Assembly (NCBI GenBank): GCA_013397845.1
Contig: VZTG01009080.1
Coordinates: 186,001-250,000, forward strand
DNA from: Melanocharis versteri
Taxonomy: Eukaryota; Chordata; Aves; Passeriformes; Melanocharitidae
Length of the DNA stretch: 64,000 bases
Reading direction: 5' to 3'
Made by a program: the position numbers and the translations under genes. Below the pieces are notes generated by a model. It searched no databases, was not told the origin of the DNA, and saw only the letters and a list, made by a program, of their open reading frames with translations. The stretch's first letter is position 1, and the number at the start of each line of letters is the position of its first letter. Shown piece after piece: positions 10,813-23,350 of the stretch.

Positions 10813-13800
10813 CCTTAAAAAAACCCCTAGCCCTATCCCTTCATATTTAGTGCTGTGCAAAAGGTTAAATTCAGCCTGTCTCAGTTTGAGCAAAAGGGGG
10901 TGAAAAACACCACTATGATAATAAAATTATGTTCTGTGTAATTTTAGATGTCAGTCTGAAAATCTGCTGATTTGGGATCATGTTCAAGCGTAAGTCCAGG
11001 CCTGCAATAGAGTGGCAACTGTGCTTAAAAATTCTGACTTTACTCTTCCATGAATGCAGATTTAACCCTTATTACTATCTAGATAACACCAGAATTGTTG
11101 GTTTTGATCTTACTACACAAGATGCCAATCAACAAGCAGATTCCTTGTGATTAACCCCTTACTAGATGGACTCCTATTTTTTTTTAAAACCTGTACAGCT
11201 TTTTTTTTTGTATATCCCTAGGCACTTTTGCCTTTTGTGGTTTAATTACACTTTAAATAGAAAGGAATTTTGACTTTCCTGGGCAAGGGGTTAAAACAGA
11301 GTTTGCACCTGAAAAAGGGAATTTAATGCTATGCCTATCAAGTAGCAGTAGGATTAAAATCCCAGAATGCCTGACAGCTGTCTGTCTGACAATGCCTGAC
11401 TGTATTCTGTTGCCCTCACAGTCCTATTAGAACACCTTTCCAGGGCTCAGTGAGCTCCTGAGAGTTATGCTTGTTTCAGAATCTTTCCTTCTGCCCTTCC
11501 TTCTCTTTCTTTTTTATTATTAAATTACTTATAAATTACTCCCTGGATTCTAAGGCTGTTAAGTACAGCTCATCAAACTTTGACTTTATGCCAGAGAAGC
11601 TTTTGGCTTCTTCAATTTGTCCAGCTTCAAATTGCTCCCGTTGTCCAAACCTGCAGCTGGCTATTGATGTGGTGTGGGAAAGCCCCGACGGAGCAACCTC
11701 TCCTTGAGAGTACAACACAGGACCAGCAGGTGTCATGGAGACCTTCAGGCTGTTTCCACGAGCTGAAAGTGTTGTTTCTGCAGTTTGGGATCCCTCTGTG
11801 GGCTTGGTACCTGCTTGTGCTGCCCTCCAGCTTCTGCAACACTGTTTTATTGCAGCGTGCTACAGAAATTACCCTTGCTGGTGGAACTTGTTGCCAGTGG
11901 GGCTTTTTTAAGGGTCCTGGGCACTACCGAGACAGCTGGCAGACACTTCTTGTACTGAAAATCTCCTTGCAAAAATTGGAGATCTTGCAATTGTTTCAGT
12001 TGTCTGCTTTACTTAAAAACCCCCGCTGCATGTCAAAACTAAAGGAGTCTTTTTTCTCCTTAACACACTGATACTTCCTGGTAATTGTGAGCAGGACATA
12101 AACCCATTAAAGGACCCCAATTAGTTCTTAACCAATGTTTATACAATAGCTCAATACAAATTATGTTTAAACATTAGCATAAAGCAAAACTGTGCTATTT
12201 TCATTTTGACAAATTTGCGTACGCTGTGGAAACCACAGGATTTGTGGGAGGAGGAGAATGCCTTGGAGAAGAATCCAGCATTAACTGGCCATTGGTTACT
12301 GAGATGGTACACAAACCTCGGCGTCAGGCTGGCTTTGTTTGTTGCTGCAGGAGTTGTGTGCTGCTGAATGGTTTTTTAAGGAACACTTTTCTCAGTTGCT
12401 TGCTTGCCTAGAGGTGGTCTCCTCCACCACAAACACCGTACTCTTGCCAGCCATCCCTTCAGGCTCAGTGTGCTGGTGTAAAGTGAAGCAAGAAAACATA
12501 TTCACAGACCACAGCATGCTGCATCTTATCAGCAGTGGCCAGCAAACAAGCTCAAATCAGCCCTAATTTGTAAAAAGCTTACCAAGCAAGGACTAGCTTC
12601 CTCAGGAGACAAGTTGCCTATTTCTCACCAGCTGAAATGATGAGATACACTGGGGGCTGCTGTCCTGGATCGATTGAATGTGCTGATGCCCTGACACCCT
12701 TTGCAGACTTCAGACGTATTTAGTACTTCGGGCATGCCTCCATACTGCTCTATTTATCCTGAGCCTCTTGGAAACCATGTGTCTGTGATTCATGGGGCAT
12801 TGAGCCTGGGCTAATCACCTATGTTGACAGGCAGGGTATATTTTATTGGGCTTAATGCAACCTTAATGTTGTCGTGCAGTTTCCAGAATACTTTGTGTGG
12901 ATATGCCCACGATCAGAGGAACTTAGAGTGACTTGGAATTTGTCCCTGTCCAGTTCAGACTGCATGACCTTCAAAGCAACTATGAAGCAATATCCCTTCC
13001 TTTTTCCTCTGTGCCCAAAGGCCAATCCAGGACAAGGAGGTTTTGAAGGGACACGAGAAAAACAGAGCCAAAGTAAACACCAGCAAGGAAAGAGGAGAGG
13101 AAGAAACAGAAATAGCCATGGAAATCTGTCAGGTACAGAGAAGGCCCTTTTTGACTTACTCTATTTCTTATAACACTTAGCATACATTTAGTTAAACCAG
13201 TAAAAAAGCCATTCTGACCCTGTGAGATGTTATGTTTGTATTTACAGTATATTCCTGTTGGGAAGATTATATTCAGCATTTGAACTATGACAAAGTGGAA
13301 TTGTTTTGTAGGAACAGTGTATTTTAACAAAGGTGTGTTTTAAACTCTGGGACATCTTCCTACTTGTTCTCAACTAGGTTTATGTATCAAAAAAAAAATA
13401 AAGGGAAAAGGCAGTGTGAGCATGCTGTGGGTATGCTACAGAGTAGCCTAGATGACTGACCCTCCCTATTTGGCTGGCTACTTTTTGAGAGCATGTTGAA
13501 CACATGCTCTGGTGCTGTTTGAAGGCCCCATGAGAGGAAGAAACTAATTGAAAGCTCTCAGTTATGCTGAAGTGGGTGGCCAAAGTGCTGGAATTAAACA
13601 GCTGCTATGAACCTGCTGAACTTTGTTGTTTATAAATTATTTTGCAAGCCATCTGGAACAAGAATGGTGCCACAGTTTACAAAAGCTGTAGCTGAGGTTT
13701 TCAGGTTGAGCAGCAAGTGTGAAATATTATTAAGTGATTATCAGATTTTAAAGGCTTTTCTGAGTGGCTTAAAGAGAGACTCTCAGGTTAGAGAGGTTTT

Positions 13801-15384
13801 AACTGAAACACATTGCTGGCTTTTCTTTCCTCACGGTGTGTTTATCTAAGTTACATTTGGGTCTCCCATTAAGTCCTTAACAATACCCAAGAATCCTACT
13901 GTGACTGAGTCAAGAAAAAATACCCATTAGATAAGAGGTTCGTTTGCTTCATGGGTAGGAGGTTGTACTGCTGTCCCTGACAAAGTATTCCCCAGAAAAC
14001 CTTCCTCATGTGTAGGGCTGATGTCAAATGTGAGATTATTTATGTTTTAGGTAGAATTAAGCTACTTAATACATCAGCCCATTTCCCAAATCTTTCTGAA
14101 GCAACCCAGTGACTCCTGTTGGTGGGAAAAGGGCACAAGGACCATGCAACATGGCCAGGCTGCGGCTGGCATCCTCCTGCTGGCTTGGCTTGCTCTGTGT
14201 TTTATGGACTTTTCCCTTGGTAGCAGAACAGCGTCCACAGGTGCCACTGTAGCTGAGCAAGTATGGGCTGGATGAGGAGACCAGGCCGTATCTGGGAAGT
14301 GTGATTTTACTGTCCCCAGCTATGGCCTCCCCTAGATCCATGAGACTGGGAATCTTTCAGCTTTCCAGCTTTCTGCTGTTAGAACAAGGGGGATTTTTAC
14401 CTCTTTTCTTAATGAATTTCTCTTTGTAAATCTTAGGGCAAATGCGCTGAGAGAGTGACTCATACATTTACCCTGTGAGCAATATACCTGAAATGGCTCA
14501 ATGCGTGGGATGCTTGGCATGCTCTGGCTGGGCGTAAAATGGGAAATGTCACAGGAGAGAGGCTGTAACCCACAAATCTCTGCTATTTCTGTGCTTTGTA
14601 CGTGGACCTGATGGTGTGCTGACACACACATGTACATGTGCTGACACACAGCTTTTTAGTAAAGGTGCATTGCAGCTTAAGCTCTTTTTGGAAGGTTTCT
14701 AGTGAAGGCGGGGGGAACTGAAAGTCTCATAGATATTGGTCAGGTATAAAGCACGGATTGACAACTGGAACAGATATTAGGAACAAAAATAATACAGTAA
14801 ACTTGCATAGTTGTTGTAAGAGCACCTTTGTCTTCTGTTGACCTAGGTGGAAAACTTATGTGCTTGTTAATGTGAAGCAGGTGGCTATCACTGGAAAGCA
14901 GCAATAAAGAAAGTTTTCTGGTCAATTGTTTTATGATGCTGAACAGGCAGTTTCCCGATATGACCATATAACTCATTTGTTGGCATTATGTACAGGGAAT
15001 TAAATATAACTTGCCTTGCCTTCTGCTGACCACTTGAAATGCAGTCTCAAAATATGATGCAGTTGCTTGTATTAATGGTATTTGTACTTTGTGCGTGTGA
15101 CAATTTCAGTACGGTCTTATTGAAGCTTCAATAAGTTAACAGACTATGAAAGGGGTGCTAAAATACTATAGCTACTTTTCAGACTTGAGTTTCTACTTCC
15201 CTCTGAAAACTTACATTTGTGTGCAGGGTTTTCTGTAATGCATGAGGTGCTAAGGAGAAGATGGGAACCTTAAACCCAGAAGTGTTAAAATCAATGAAAC
15301 CCGGGTTTCTGAGAGCATATGCTGATTGACATGAGTTCTGACTGCTACTTTGTCACCTCACTTGGGGGCCTAGAACACGGAGGG
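10813..15384. other. Non-coding sequence, no gene recognised
   Basis: Two T-runs lie close together at about 11175-11210. A plus-strand open frame of 163 codons at 11580-12071 starts with TTG rather than ATG, is hydrophobic and Cys/Trp-rich without order, and sits in locally GC-richer DNA, so I read it as chance. A purine-rich stretch runs from about 13035 to 13110. A 14-base unit is repeated with a 22-base period at 14615-14650. No exon, RNA gene or transposon was recognised. Confidence 0.55.
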
Positions 15385-15404
15385 GTGTGTGTGTGTGTGT
15401 GTGT
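15385..15404 (+). repeat. (GT)n dinucleotide microsatellite
   Basis: About ten uninterrupted GT units. A run of this length is likely to vary in length between individuals. Confidence 0.85.
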
Positions 15405-16009
15405 CTACTTTCTAGCCTCTTTGGCTACATCTTTTTGCTCCAGATGGGTGTAATTTTCAAGTGTTCAGTGCTGCACAGCTCATTCTGCAAACTTCTGCTC
15501 CATCGGGGTGCCAAGTAGGTCTCCCTTGTGCATACCCTGCTGCTTATTTTCACAAGATTTGTGGGAACTTACTAGCTCTGAGACTCTGGGTCCTTTGTTA
15601 AATGTGTCTGAATTTAGTTGATAGGTTCAAAAATTGCTGGGAACATGGCTGGACAGGCTCCCTGTGTCCATGTGTGCCCACAGGTAATGGACAGTTACGC
15701 TTTGCATGTCTAGGAACACATGTACCAAGTACTGTGTATGATTTTTTTTTAACTCTGTACAGCTGATGGAATTCCACCAGGTCTGAAAATTAAATCCCAC
15801 TTTAAGAAATAATTGATTTGCCTTTTTTTTATTTTCCCAGGCATGTTGTTTATTTATTTTGCTTCTCTGTAATCCATCCCTGTAAGTGGTATAAGAGAAA
15901 TGCTGACGCACTCTTGCCCCTGCTATCACCAGTGGGTGCTACTCTAAAAGTATCTAATGATTTTAATGAATTTTGTGGCTGAAAGTTGGACACTGAAGCT
16001 TATTTAAAA
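15405..16009. other. Non-coding sequence, no gene recognised
   Basis: Mixed-composition sequence with T-runs at about 15741-15750 and 15823-15830. A minus-strand open frame of 100 codons spans 15627-15929 with no recognisable motif. No repeat family was identified. Confidence 0.55.
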
Positions 16010-16500
16010 GCATTCAACAGTGAAAAAAGGATAGGCCTTTATTGATATCTAGTCAAAAGTGAAGACTTAGCTGTAATTATTTACAAATCAATTAATGGAC
16101 CTTTCCTCTAACACCCTATCAGTCAAAGTCTGGCTAAGAGCAGAGGAGAGCATTGATAAGAATACACCATAAAACAAAATCAATTGGTTTTTGTCATTCT
16201 GACAGAAGTGAGCTCTACACGTGGATTAACCCAGAATGCAACAGGAAAATGTCCACAGGCTGGAAGATAACCTAATTTTGTAAAATCAAGGTTGTCATAA
16301 GAATCTTTCATAATTGATGGTGAGATTAGAATTTATCTAGCAGCCTGGTGGTAAAAATCAAAACAGCTTCTGGTGCAGCATTGCAAACACTTCAAAGCTA
16401 GGTTGGCTTTCTCGGATCTGGAATCTGTCCTTAATGTCAGCTAATTCAAAGAAAGTAGATACAGGGCATGGGCTTTGAGATCATACTTTTATGAATGAGG
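16010..16500. other. Candidate conserved non-coding element
   Basis: This stretch has no long open frame and no simple repeats. It is dense in short AT-core motifs typical of developmental enhancers: TAATTA-like, CAATTA and ATCAATT homeodomain sites, ATTGATAAG GATA-type sites, and a CACGTGG E-box near 16218. Texture of this kind often marks deeply conserved vertebrate enhancers. That is pattern recognition only: no alignment was possible, and AT-rich neutral DNA can look similar. Confidence 0.25.
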
Positions 16501-18313
16501 TCATATGTTTATGGTTGTACTTGGCAGTTACAGTAAGCAGTCCTTAGGAAGTATTGGTGCATGTGTATTTCTGATGTTGTAGGACAGCTGCCTGTATTTT
16601 TTCTATTACCTTTTAAAATTTTTTTTAATTAATATGTTCTTGTATACAAAATCTTTTGTTCATATTTTTGTCTGAATATGAAGCTGTGATGGTATTTGGA
16701 TCATAATCCTGGCTCTAGTATGATTCTGCAAAACAACAACAAAAAAACCCCTTAATATTTCCTCAAAATGGTCTTTGAAAAAAGTCTGAAATATTTTTGT
16801 AGTGATCAGTAGAGCACTAAGATAATATTGGGGTGATTTAATTAAATGCCGAAACTTAAGACTATCAATTTTAGTGAATCTCAGTTCTTTGTGTGATCAC
16901 ACAATGTGAAATTCTCAAGAAATGTTCAGTCTTGTATCTAGATTCCTTTGGTTCGCACTCAGCTCAGTAAGAGCAGCGCTCTGATTTCTGCCTCCAGCTG
17001 GGCAGTACATATTTCACAGCCTTACAATTAGCATAACTTTATTCCACTCAAGCATTCCTCACCAGTGTGCAGCAGCTTCCTCTCCCCACAGTGGGCCTTC
17101 CCCAAGCTGCTTTTGGGAAATCCTAGTGAAAGACACCTCTATGCACATGCTGCTCCTTCTCTCTGTCCCTCCAACATGTTTGTTGTTCCTAGCTGTAATG
17201 TGCTTTTCTGCATTTCTGCAGGTTGTTTTGCAAATCATCCAAGCAGTGTAGCAGTAGCACTTCTTGTTTATTCAGTTCAGTTTTCAGCCTAAGATAATTC
17301 TAAAGATTGCACCTCCTCTGAGATTTAGTGCAACAACTCTTCCTCACCAGACAGTGCAAATAGGCACTGGTGAGTACAAGGGCAGGAATACCTGAGAATC
17401 ATTTAAATAAACAGCAGGCCAAGCCTTAAAGCAAAACCCAAACAAAATATATTAATCAAAATTAGGATTATCAGTAATGTTTTGTGACCAAGACCAAAGG
17501 TCAGCACAGTAACCTTTCAGTAATGCATCGTGCAGTCATGCAAAAGACCTGGTTTCTGTTCCCAGGCTTGGTCTGAACAAACTTGTGTGGTTTGTTTAAT
17601 CTCTACAGGGAGAAAGCTTTGCATTGCTCATTGATTTCAAGGGTGACTGTATGGATGGAAGTATGTGCCCTTTTGGTCCTGAAATGGGATGACAGTTCTT
17701 GAGAGAACAAGTTTTTTAGGGACTTTCAAGTGCTAGAAATATGCAATGAATGTTAGAAAGAAAGATATGGAGCTCTAGCTTTTAAAACAGTTTAACATTG
17801 TAAACCCTCGAGAAGGTAAAAGGGTTTGTAATGAGTCTGAGAACTCCGTGCTGAACGTACAGGATTCCCAAAGAAGCCTGCCGTGCTCAAAGGCACTCTG
17901 TACCAATAGAGATGCTGAAGTTTTCAAGCTACTAAAAAGAAAGGGATTTTCAGTGAAAATAATAAATACACTAAAAGAAGAAAAGTTAGGGAAGCTGTTG
18001 TTGCCCTGTTAACCATAACTCTGATATTAATTAGCATGGCAGTTGCTTCTAGCTGCTGACCTCTTAATGTTTCCCTCTGCTTATTATTTGCAGTAGTAAT
18101 CTAAAAATTCTATAATCTTTGTTTCTTCTTTATTTCATATTTATATATCTTTGGTAGTTTTGTCCCCACCCTCCCTGTGTTGTTCAAAGACAATCTTTTT
18201 CACTTCTTTTCCATACATGTTCATCTCTCCTCAAGTGGTGCAGAGTGAAAGGGGCAGAGGAGGAATCACTGAACAGAAGTCAACATCCTGGAATAAATTC
18301 TTTCTAAAAAATA
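16501..18313. other. Non-coding sequence, no gene recognised
   Basis: AT-rich sequence with T/A-runs at about 16615-16635 and 16738-16747. Only short open frames occur, the longest being 75 codons at 17065-17292, and none is recognisable. No transposon remnant was recognised until the CR1-like tail that follows. Confidence 0.6.
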
Positions 18314-18330
18314 ATTCTGTGATTCTGTGA
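18314..18330 (+). mobile_element. Probable CR1 3' terminal octamer repeats
   Basis: Two tandem copies of ATTCTGTG plus one base. This octamer is the known 3' terminus of avian CR1 LINEs and forms the junction with host DNA. The sequence upstream is too diverged for me to recognise a CR1 body. It may be a very short 5'-truncated insertion or an isolated simple repeat. Confidence 0.4.
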
Positions 18331-19145
18331 ATAAATAATTGTCTTTTCTGCAAGAACCAGAAACCCTCATTTAAACTTATTATACTTCTTATATATCAAA
18401 ATCACACAATGATGTAGACGAGTAGTAACATGAGAAAAATAAAATAACTTGTTTCCAGCTCGTTTGACGCAAGCTATTTTTTTCAACATCAAAAGAACTC
18501 TACGTATGGTTTCTGACATATATCATAACCTTGACATTGGTTTAGAAGCATGCTAGCCTTAGTTGGGGTTGTGAGATGCTTTCTGTTCTTTCTCCTTAGG
18601 AGTTGGCTCATGACATACCCATTTTAAAGCTTTTTTGCAATATGTTTCCTGGGCAAGTGCCAATTGTCTTACGGGAAAATTTGACTTTGGGTGACGAGAA
18701 GGTGAGTAGAGGAAAAGGAGATGAAAGTACAAAATTAGCTTCAAATCACTGCCTGCCACCATCTTGAACTATTTTTTTTTTCACTTACCTTTAGAAGAAC
18801 ATTTGGAAATAGCACAGCAACAGTAATCTGCAGTGACTATCTTGTATAGTAGAATTTTCCTTGGAGGTATACACATTCTAGGTGATTTACTTCTTGCAGC
18901 TTAAAAACATGTTATTCTTCAAATACGTGATTCTCTTTTGCCTGTTGCTTCATGGTAAATATCGTGGAAAAAAACCCCTTTGTGCCTCTATAAAAAAGTT
19001 CTTTTGAAGTATGTTTTCAAGTCTTTCTACTTATATACTGCTCCTCTGTTTTCAGTGATTTCTAAAACACCAGTTATGGGAAAGATTCTCTCACGGGCTA
19101 CTTTAGATATTAGATGTAGCTGTTATTTCTTTTGTGGGGAAGGAA
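18331..19145. other. Non-coding sequence, no gene recognised
   Basis: AT-rich sequence with a T-run near 18771-18781 and chance open frames of 67 codons on each strand. No repeat family or exon was recognised. Confidence 0.6.
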
Positions 19146-19277
19146 GGTCAGATTATCTAGAACCCTGTCCACTTGCATATTGAAAACCTCCAGCAGTGTG
19201 GACTCTGCCATGTCCCTGGAGAAGTTGTGCCAGTGAATGATTCTTCTTGCTGTAAATAGCTAATTTCTTACATCTAG
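19146..19277 (-). mobile_element. Old degraded CR1 3'-region fragment
   Basis: Read on the plus strand, this follows the order of the CR1 3' region in antisense. A GATTATCTAGAACCC block matches the conserved GATCATCTAGTCCC block. Then come GAAAACCTCCAG, a GGACTCTGCCATGTCCCTGGAGAA block, TGTGCCAGTG and a TAATTTCTTACATCTA block. The order and spacing agree with the better-preserved copies at 23115 and 52016, but many substitutions make it an older insertion. The strand is inferred from that order. Confidence 0.55.
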
Positions 19278-19415
19278 GAGCAATACACTGGTAGCTGATG
19301 TTGAAATTGTGTTTTGAGAAGAGGGGATTGTGAGAGCTTTGTGTGTGTAAGAGAGACAGAGAGGAATTCCAGTGGAAGTAGTAGATAAACGTGTGTAAGC
19401 AAAGTTTGATTGAGG

Positions 19416-19495
19416 GGTTTTTTGTTTTTGTTTTTGTTTGATTGTTTTTGTTTGTTTGTTTGGGTTTGTTTGGGGTTTGGTTTGGGTTTTTTTTG
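19416..19495 (+). repeat. G/T-rich low-complexity tract, (TTTTTG/TTTG)n
   Basis: About 80 bases of T-runs separated by one to four G residues, drifting from TTTTTG units to TTTG and then GGGTTT-like units. The open frames crossing it on both strands are artefacts of the repeat. It resembles neither telomere repeat arrays nor a gene. Confidence 0.8.
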
Positions 19496-19999
19496 TGAAA
19501 ATAAAAGATCTGAAGACAATTCTAAATCTACCTTTATTGTTTCAGAAATTGTTGGACTGAGAAGGTTTTGCCTTGGCTTCACTCAATGTGAAATTAGTGA
19601 AATTAATCCTTGTGCTTTCAACTCCCAAAGTAATACAAAAAATATCAAAAACATCAAAAAATATGTGTATATGGGGCATGTTTTGATTTACCTTAAATCT
19701 GTATCGTTCTCATGCACCAAGCTAAAGCAGTCTAATGATATCACAGCACATCATGACAACATCAAACCCAGAGGACCAGATGGTTCTCTGTGACTCAAAG
19801 AAGTACAGTTGGCATCTGCAAGAGAACAGTCTTCTTTTGTAATCATTATTTTCCCTGGCATTTCACCCAAATTACTAAGAGAGTGTAAAACTTCCAAACA
19901 AACTCTAGAAAGCTTCTCTGCCAACAACCACATTATTCCATATTTGAGCACCTAATTAAAATATTTTAATATCCAAATTTGCAGAGGAAGTCAACATTT

Positions 20000-20057
20000 G
20001 GGGGGATTGAACAAGATGATCTCCAGAGGTCCCTTTCAACCCTAACAGTTCTGTGAC
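20000..20057 (+). mobile_element. CR1 3'-end fragment, sense strand
   Basis: The stretch contains GATGATCTCCAGAGGTCCC, then TTTCAACCCTAACAGTTCTGTGA. That is the last roughly 55 bases of a CR1 element in sense orientation, ending in the start of the ATTCTGTGA terminal motif. Upstream it merges into unrelated AT-rich sequence, so the copy is strongly 5'-truncated, the usual product of CR1 target-primed insertion. It appears to lack more than one terminal octamer. Confidence 0.8.
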
Positions 20058-23000
20058 TTTTTAATTTCTGTTTATTGCTGATGCAAAGGATGCAGAATGT
20101 CTGGATACTGGGAATCCAGACACTGGTTTTGATCACTTTAATTTGCTGTTCATGCAGCAGGCCACCTTTTGACAGACTTCTAGTTTTGTAGATTTAGATC
20201 TGTGCTTTCTCAAACTCCTTGGTTTGTCAAGAACATTAAGCACTTTTGTAACTAATGGTAATTCACATTGCACTCTATGGAGATCCAACATCTACTTTAT
20301 CAGCCCAGGGAAGAAATATCGCTGGCAGCAGGTCAGAAAATTGAAATATAAACTTGCAACTTAAATACCATACAAGTGCAAACTGGTATCGGGTGATGGT
20401 AACACCTTATCTTTTCTAGTAAATGAAGTAAGGAGGAAAAATACTAGCTATTATACAGCTTAAAAATTAAAGTGACACACATGATTAAGCACAGCTAATA
20501 TTTTATGAAATCTCTGTGAAATTGTATTATGTGTAATGTCTCAATATTCACTTAAAAGCAGAGTCTAGAGTAAGGATAACAAACCCAAATGGAACCCACT
20601 TTCTGCTCCCTATCAAAAAGTTCTCTAATCGTGTGTACATTCTATACAATGTTGTTCTTAGTGATAGAAAACTTGTTTTCTTTACCTGAAATCCACTTGG
20701 ACAAAGTTAGCACTAGGTCTTAGTTTCACCTTGACTGCTCAGCTCTGCTCAGCTCGAGAGACACTAGTATAGATGTGGGAGATGGGAACAGAGCACAAGT
20801 TTCTGAAAAAAGAACAAAAATACCGTGTGAGAAAAAACAAAAAGTGTAGAAACTGAAGACAAAGAACAAAGTAACCAGGGAGTAGGGAAAGGTGAAAGAA
20901 TAAAGGAAAGGTCAAAAACCAACTTTAAAAGTTCTGGTAAAGTATACCATAGGCTGCCTGTCATTTGGGGCTAGAGGAATGTTTCAGTTGCTTATAGATG
21001 GACTGATAGGCAATCTTATGAACTTTGATAACTCAAAAAGTAGGATTGAATGAAGAACCTTAGAACAGATATTAATCTTTGAGTTCAGGAAAATGTAACA
21101 AGCTTAAAACATCTTAAGGATTACAGATCCTCAAACTTGCTGAGATGTGTATAAACTTAACAGAGTTTGTATAGGAATCCTAATTGTTTTTCTATTGTTG
21201 GCTTAAACTTTAGGGAGTAACCTCATCAAGCTATGGCAGTGTGCTCTTACTGCTGCTCATCATGGCCTTGCAGGGGGGGAAAGGAGGCTGGCAGACCTCT
21301 GTGTGGTAAGTGCAGTGGTGGTATTTATGTAGGATAATTCCATTTTGTTGCACTGTCAAAATATAAAAAGGCAAATGTGACAAAATTTATCTACAACTGT
21401 GCAATGTGTTTTCACCCCAAGGGACAGATGAGAACAGGTGAATGTTAAAATAACAGGAGGAGAGGAGTCAGCTCAGCGCTAGTGCCTGTAACTGTGGCTG
21501 TGGCTAAGAAAACAAATTAGTGTGGGGTGAGTTCATTATAAATTCAGTGTTGGTTACTGCCTCAGTACATGTTTTTGACCTATGATTAATCTGAAGTAGT
21601 GCAAGGTGGTTCCCATGCACCAGAAGTGCCTATCAGGGCAATTCCCAAGAGCACCTGTGAATTCATGAGCTCCTCTGCCTTGTGCATGTGCCCTTATCAT
21701 GGCAGAGAGAAAAATCAACCTGGCATTGGAATATTGTGCATGAATTGAATGGGCTGATATGTTTCAAATTATGTGTTACAACACAGCTCTGCTGTGACTG
21801 CACTGTTTCGTTTTATTTTTTAAAATTGTGAATCAACACTAAATTTCAAATGCAAAATAGGCCATAAGGCTGGTTGGTGTATATTTGGCTGTCAAAAACT
21901 GGTTAAGCTAGCTTTGGTCTAGCTCTTATTTTGTGCCCAGAAGTAACTTTGTAGACATAAATTAAAGCATGCAAATACCTGTTTGATCTGAGACTGCAGT
22001 AGGCAATTAGGTATCTACTCTAGAAGAAATAACTATTTCATTGAGGAGAGGAATGAAAGAAGAGAGAGGTTTAGAAAGTAAGCAGTTACTGTTTTATATT
22101 ATAGTAGGGCACCATGCCAGTGCAAGCCATTTTAGGCTCAATCCCTGCATTCAGAAGATTGATTCACATTGTAAACTGGACCTGCACAAAGGTCATGATC
22201 AGAAGATCTCTTGTTTTATCCCTGGACAAGTGGATCATGGTTGCCTCATGACTTTCCGAGTTTTTTGTCCTTTCTGACAGTTTACCTAGGGATTCCTAGG
22301 GACGAATAATGATACCATTTGTAGTGTGATCTTGTTACCTAAAGCAAATTGAAAGGTCTTAAATGAAATCATTGTAAGTTTTTGACAAATGTCATTATTT
22401 AAATATAAAGGCACGAAGGAATAAATTTTCAAAGCATTGCCTGGAGGATTGGCAATATTTCTTTCTTTGTAGAGAGAAGAGTAGTACATTTTAGACTTTG
22501 TCCTGTATTTGAAAGAGCTCAGTAGATGAGATCTGAGGGCCTTTGAGTTTAGAAAACTTTGTTTTGGGAGGTCCAGGTTGAACTTTAAAAGCTGTGTATA
22601 GCCCTCAAAGCCTGGCCTGCATATTCAGTTTCCCTGTCATTTCAAGGTGAGAAGAACATATTTTTGCTTGCAGGCTTTTCATTAATGTTGAAGAGAAATC
22701 ACGAGAACAATCAGCTCTCATGATGGTTTGAATTTCTTTTGGTAACAATTCATGTAAATAGGTGTGCATATGCAAGCTAGACATAGCTTTAGGGCTGCTG
22801 TTAAATTGTCAGTGTATGTGCCAGTTGCATTAAAATTGGACAGCTCTGACTTACGTGCAGCACTGTTAGTTGTAGGAGTAGCATTTAGAAATGCTACTTT
22901 TTCTGGAAGTAAAGTGGGTTGACTTTGAGTGAGTAGGGATTTGGGGTGGGGGGAGTTGTGGAAGCCATAGAAAACCAAAACTCTTTATTTCTTAGGAACT

Positions 23001-23114
23001 GTTTTCAGCTCAGGATTGCTCTTAGATTAATATGCAAACAGCTAAGCAATGTCTTTCAGCAGCTGTGCTAGCCATTCTCTTTGAAGCAGGTGTCCCATGC
23101 AAGTCTGTAAGATA
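20058..23114. other. Non-coding sequence, no gene recognised
   Basis: AT-rich sequence with only short open frames of up to 86 codons, none recognised. A G-run (GGGGGGG) occurs near 21272-21279 and a G-rich stretch near 22940-22956. No exon or RNA gene was recognised. Confidence 0.6.
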
Positions 23115-23350
23115 GAGAATCACACATTGGCTTGGTTTGGAAGGGACCTTAAAGATCATCTAGTCCCAGCTCTTCTGTCTTGAGCAGGAACACCTTTCAC
23201 TAGACCAGGTTGCTCAAAGTCCCATCCAATCTGTCCTCAAACTCTTCTGTGGATGGGGCATCCACAGCTTCTCTGGGCAACCTGTTCCAGTGCCTCACCA
23301 CTCTCTGAGTAAAGAAGTTCTTCCTAATATCTAATTGAAACCTACTCTCT
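23115..23350 (-). mobile_element. CR1 LINE 3' end, antisense to plus strand
   Basis: In plus-strand order the recognisable CR1 antisense blocks are AGAATCACA, TTGGTTTGGAAGGGACCTTA, AAGATCATCTAGTCCCAGC, ACACCTTTCACTAGACCAGG, TTGCTCAAAGTCCCATCC, GGATGGGGCATCCACAGCTT, CTCTGGGCAACCTGTTCCAG, TGCCTCACCAC and TTCTTCCTAATATCTAA. These are the CR1 3'UTR and ORF2 end. The element is therefore transcribed toward decreasing coordinates and is 5'-truncated near 23350. About 235 bp remain, with moderate divergence and no coding capacity. Confidence 0.93.

Noticed and set aside
11580..12071. 163-codon plus-strand frame
   Set aside because: It begins at TTG and not at ATG, runs through sequence with open frames on both strands, and shows no recognisable domain.
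14615..14650. Repeated TGTGCTGACACACA with a 22-base period
   Set aside because: Short slippage-type duplication in CA/TG-rich sequence with no further structure.
19416..19495. GGGTTT-containing tract considered as an interstitial telomere repeat
   Set aside because: Units are irregular TTTG and TTTTTG, not TTAGGG; simple G/T-rich sequence.
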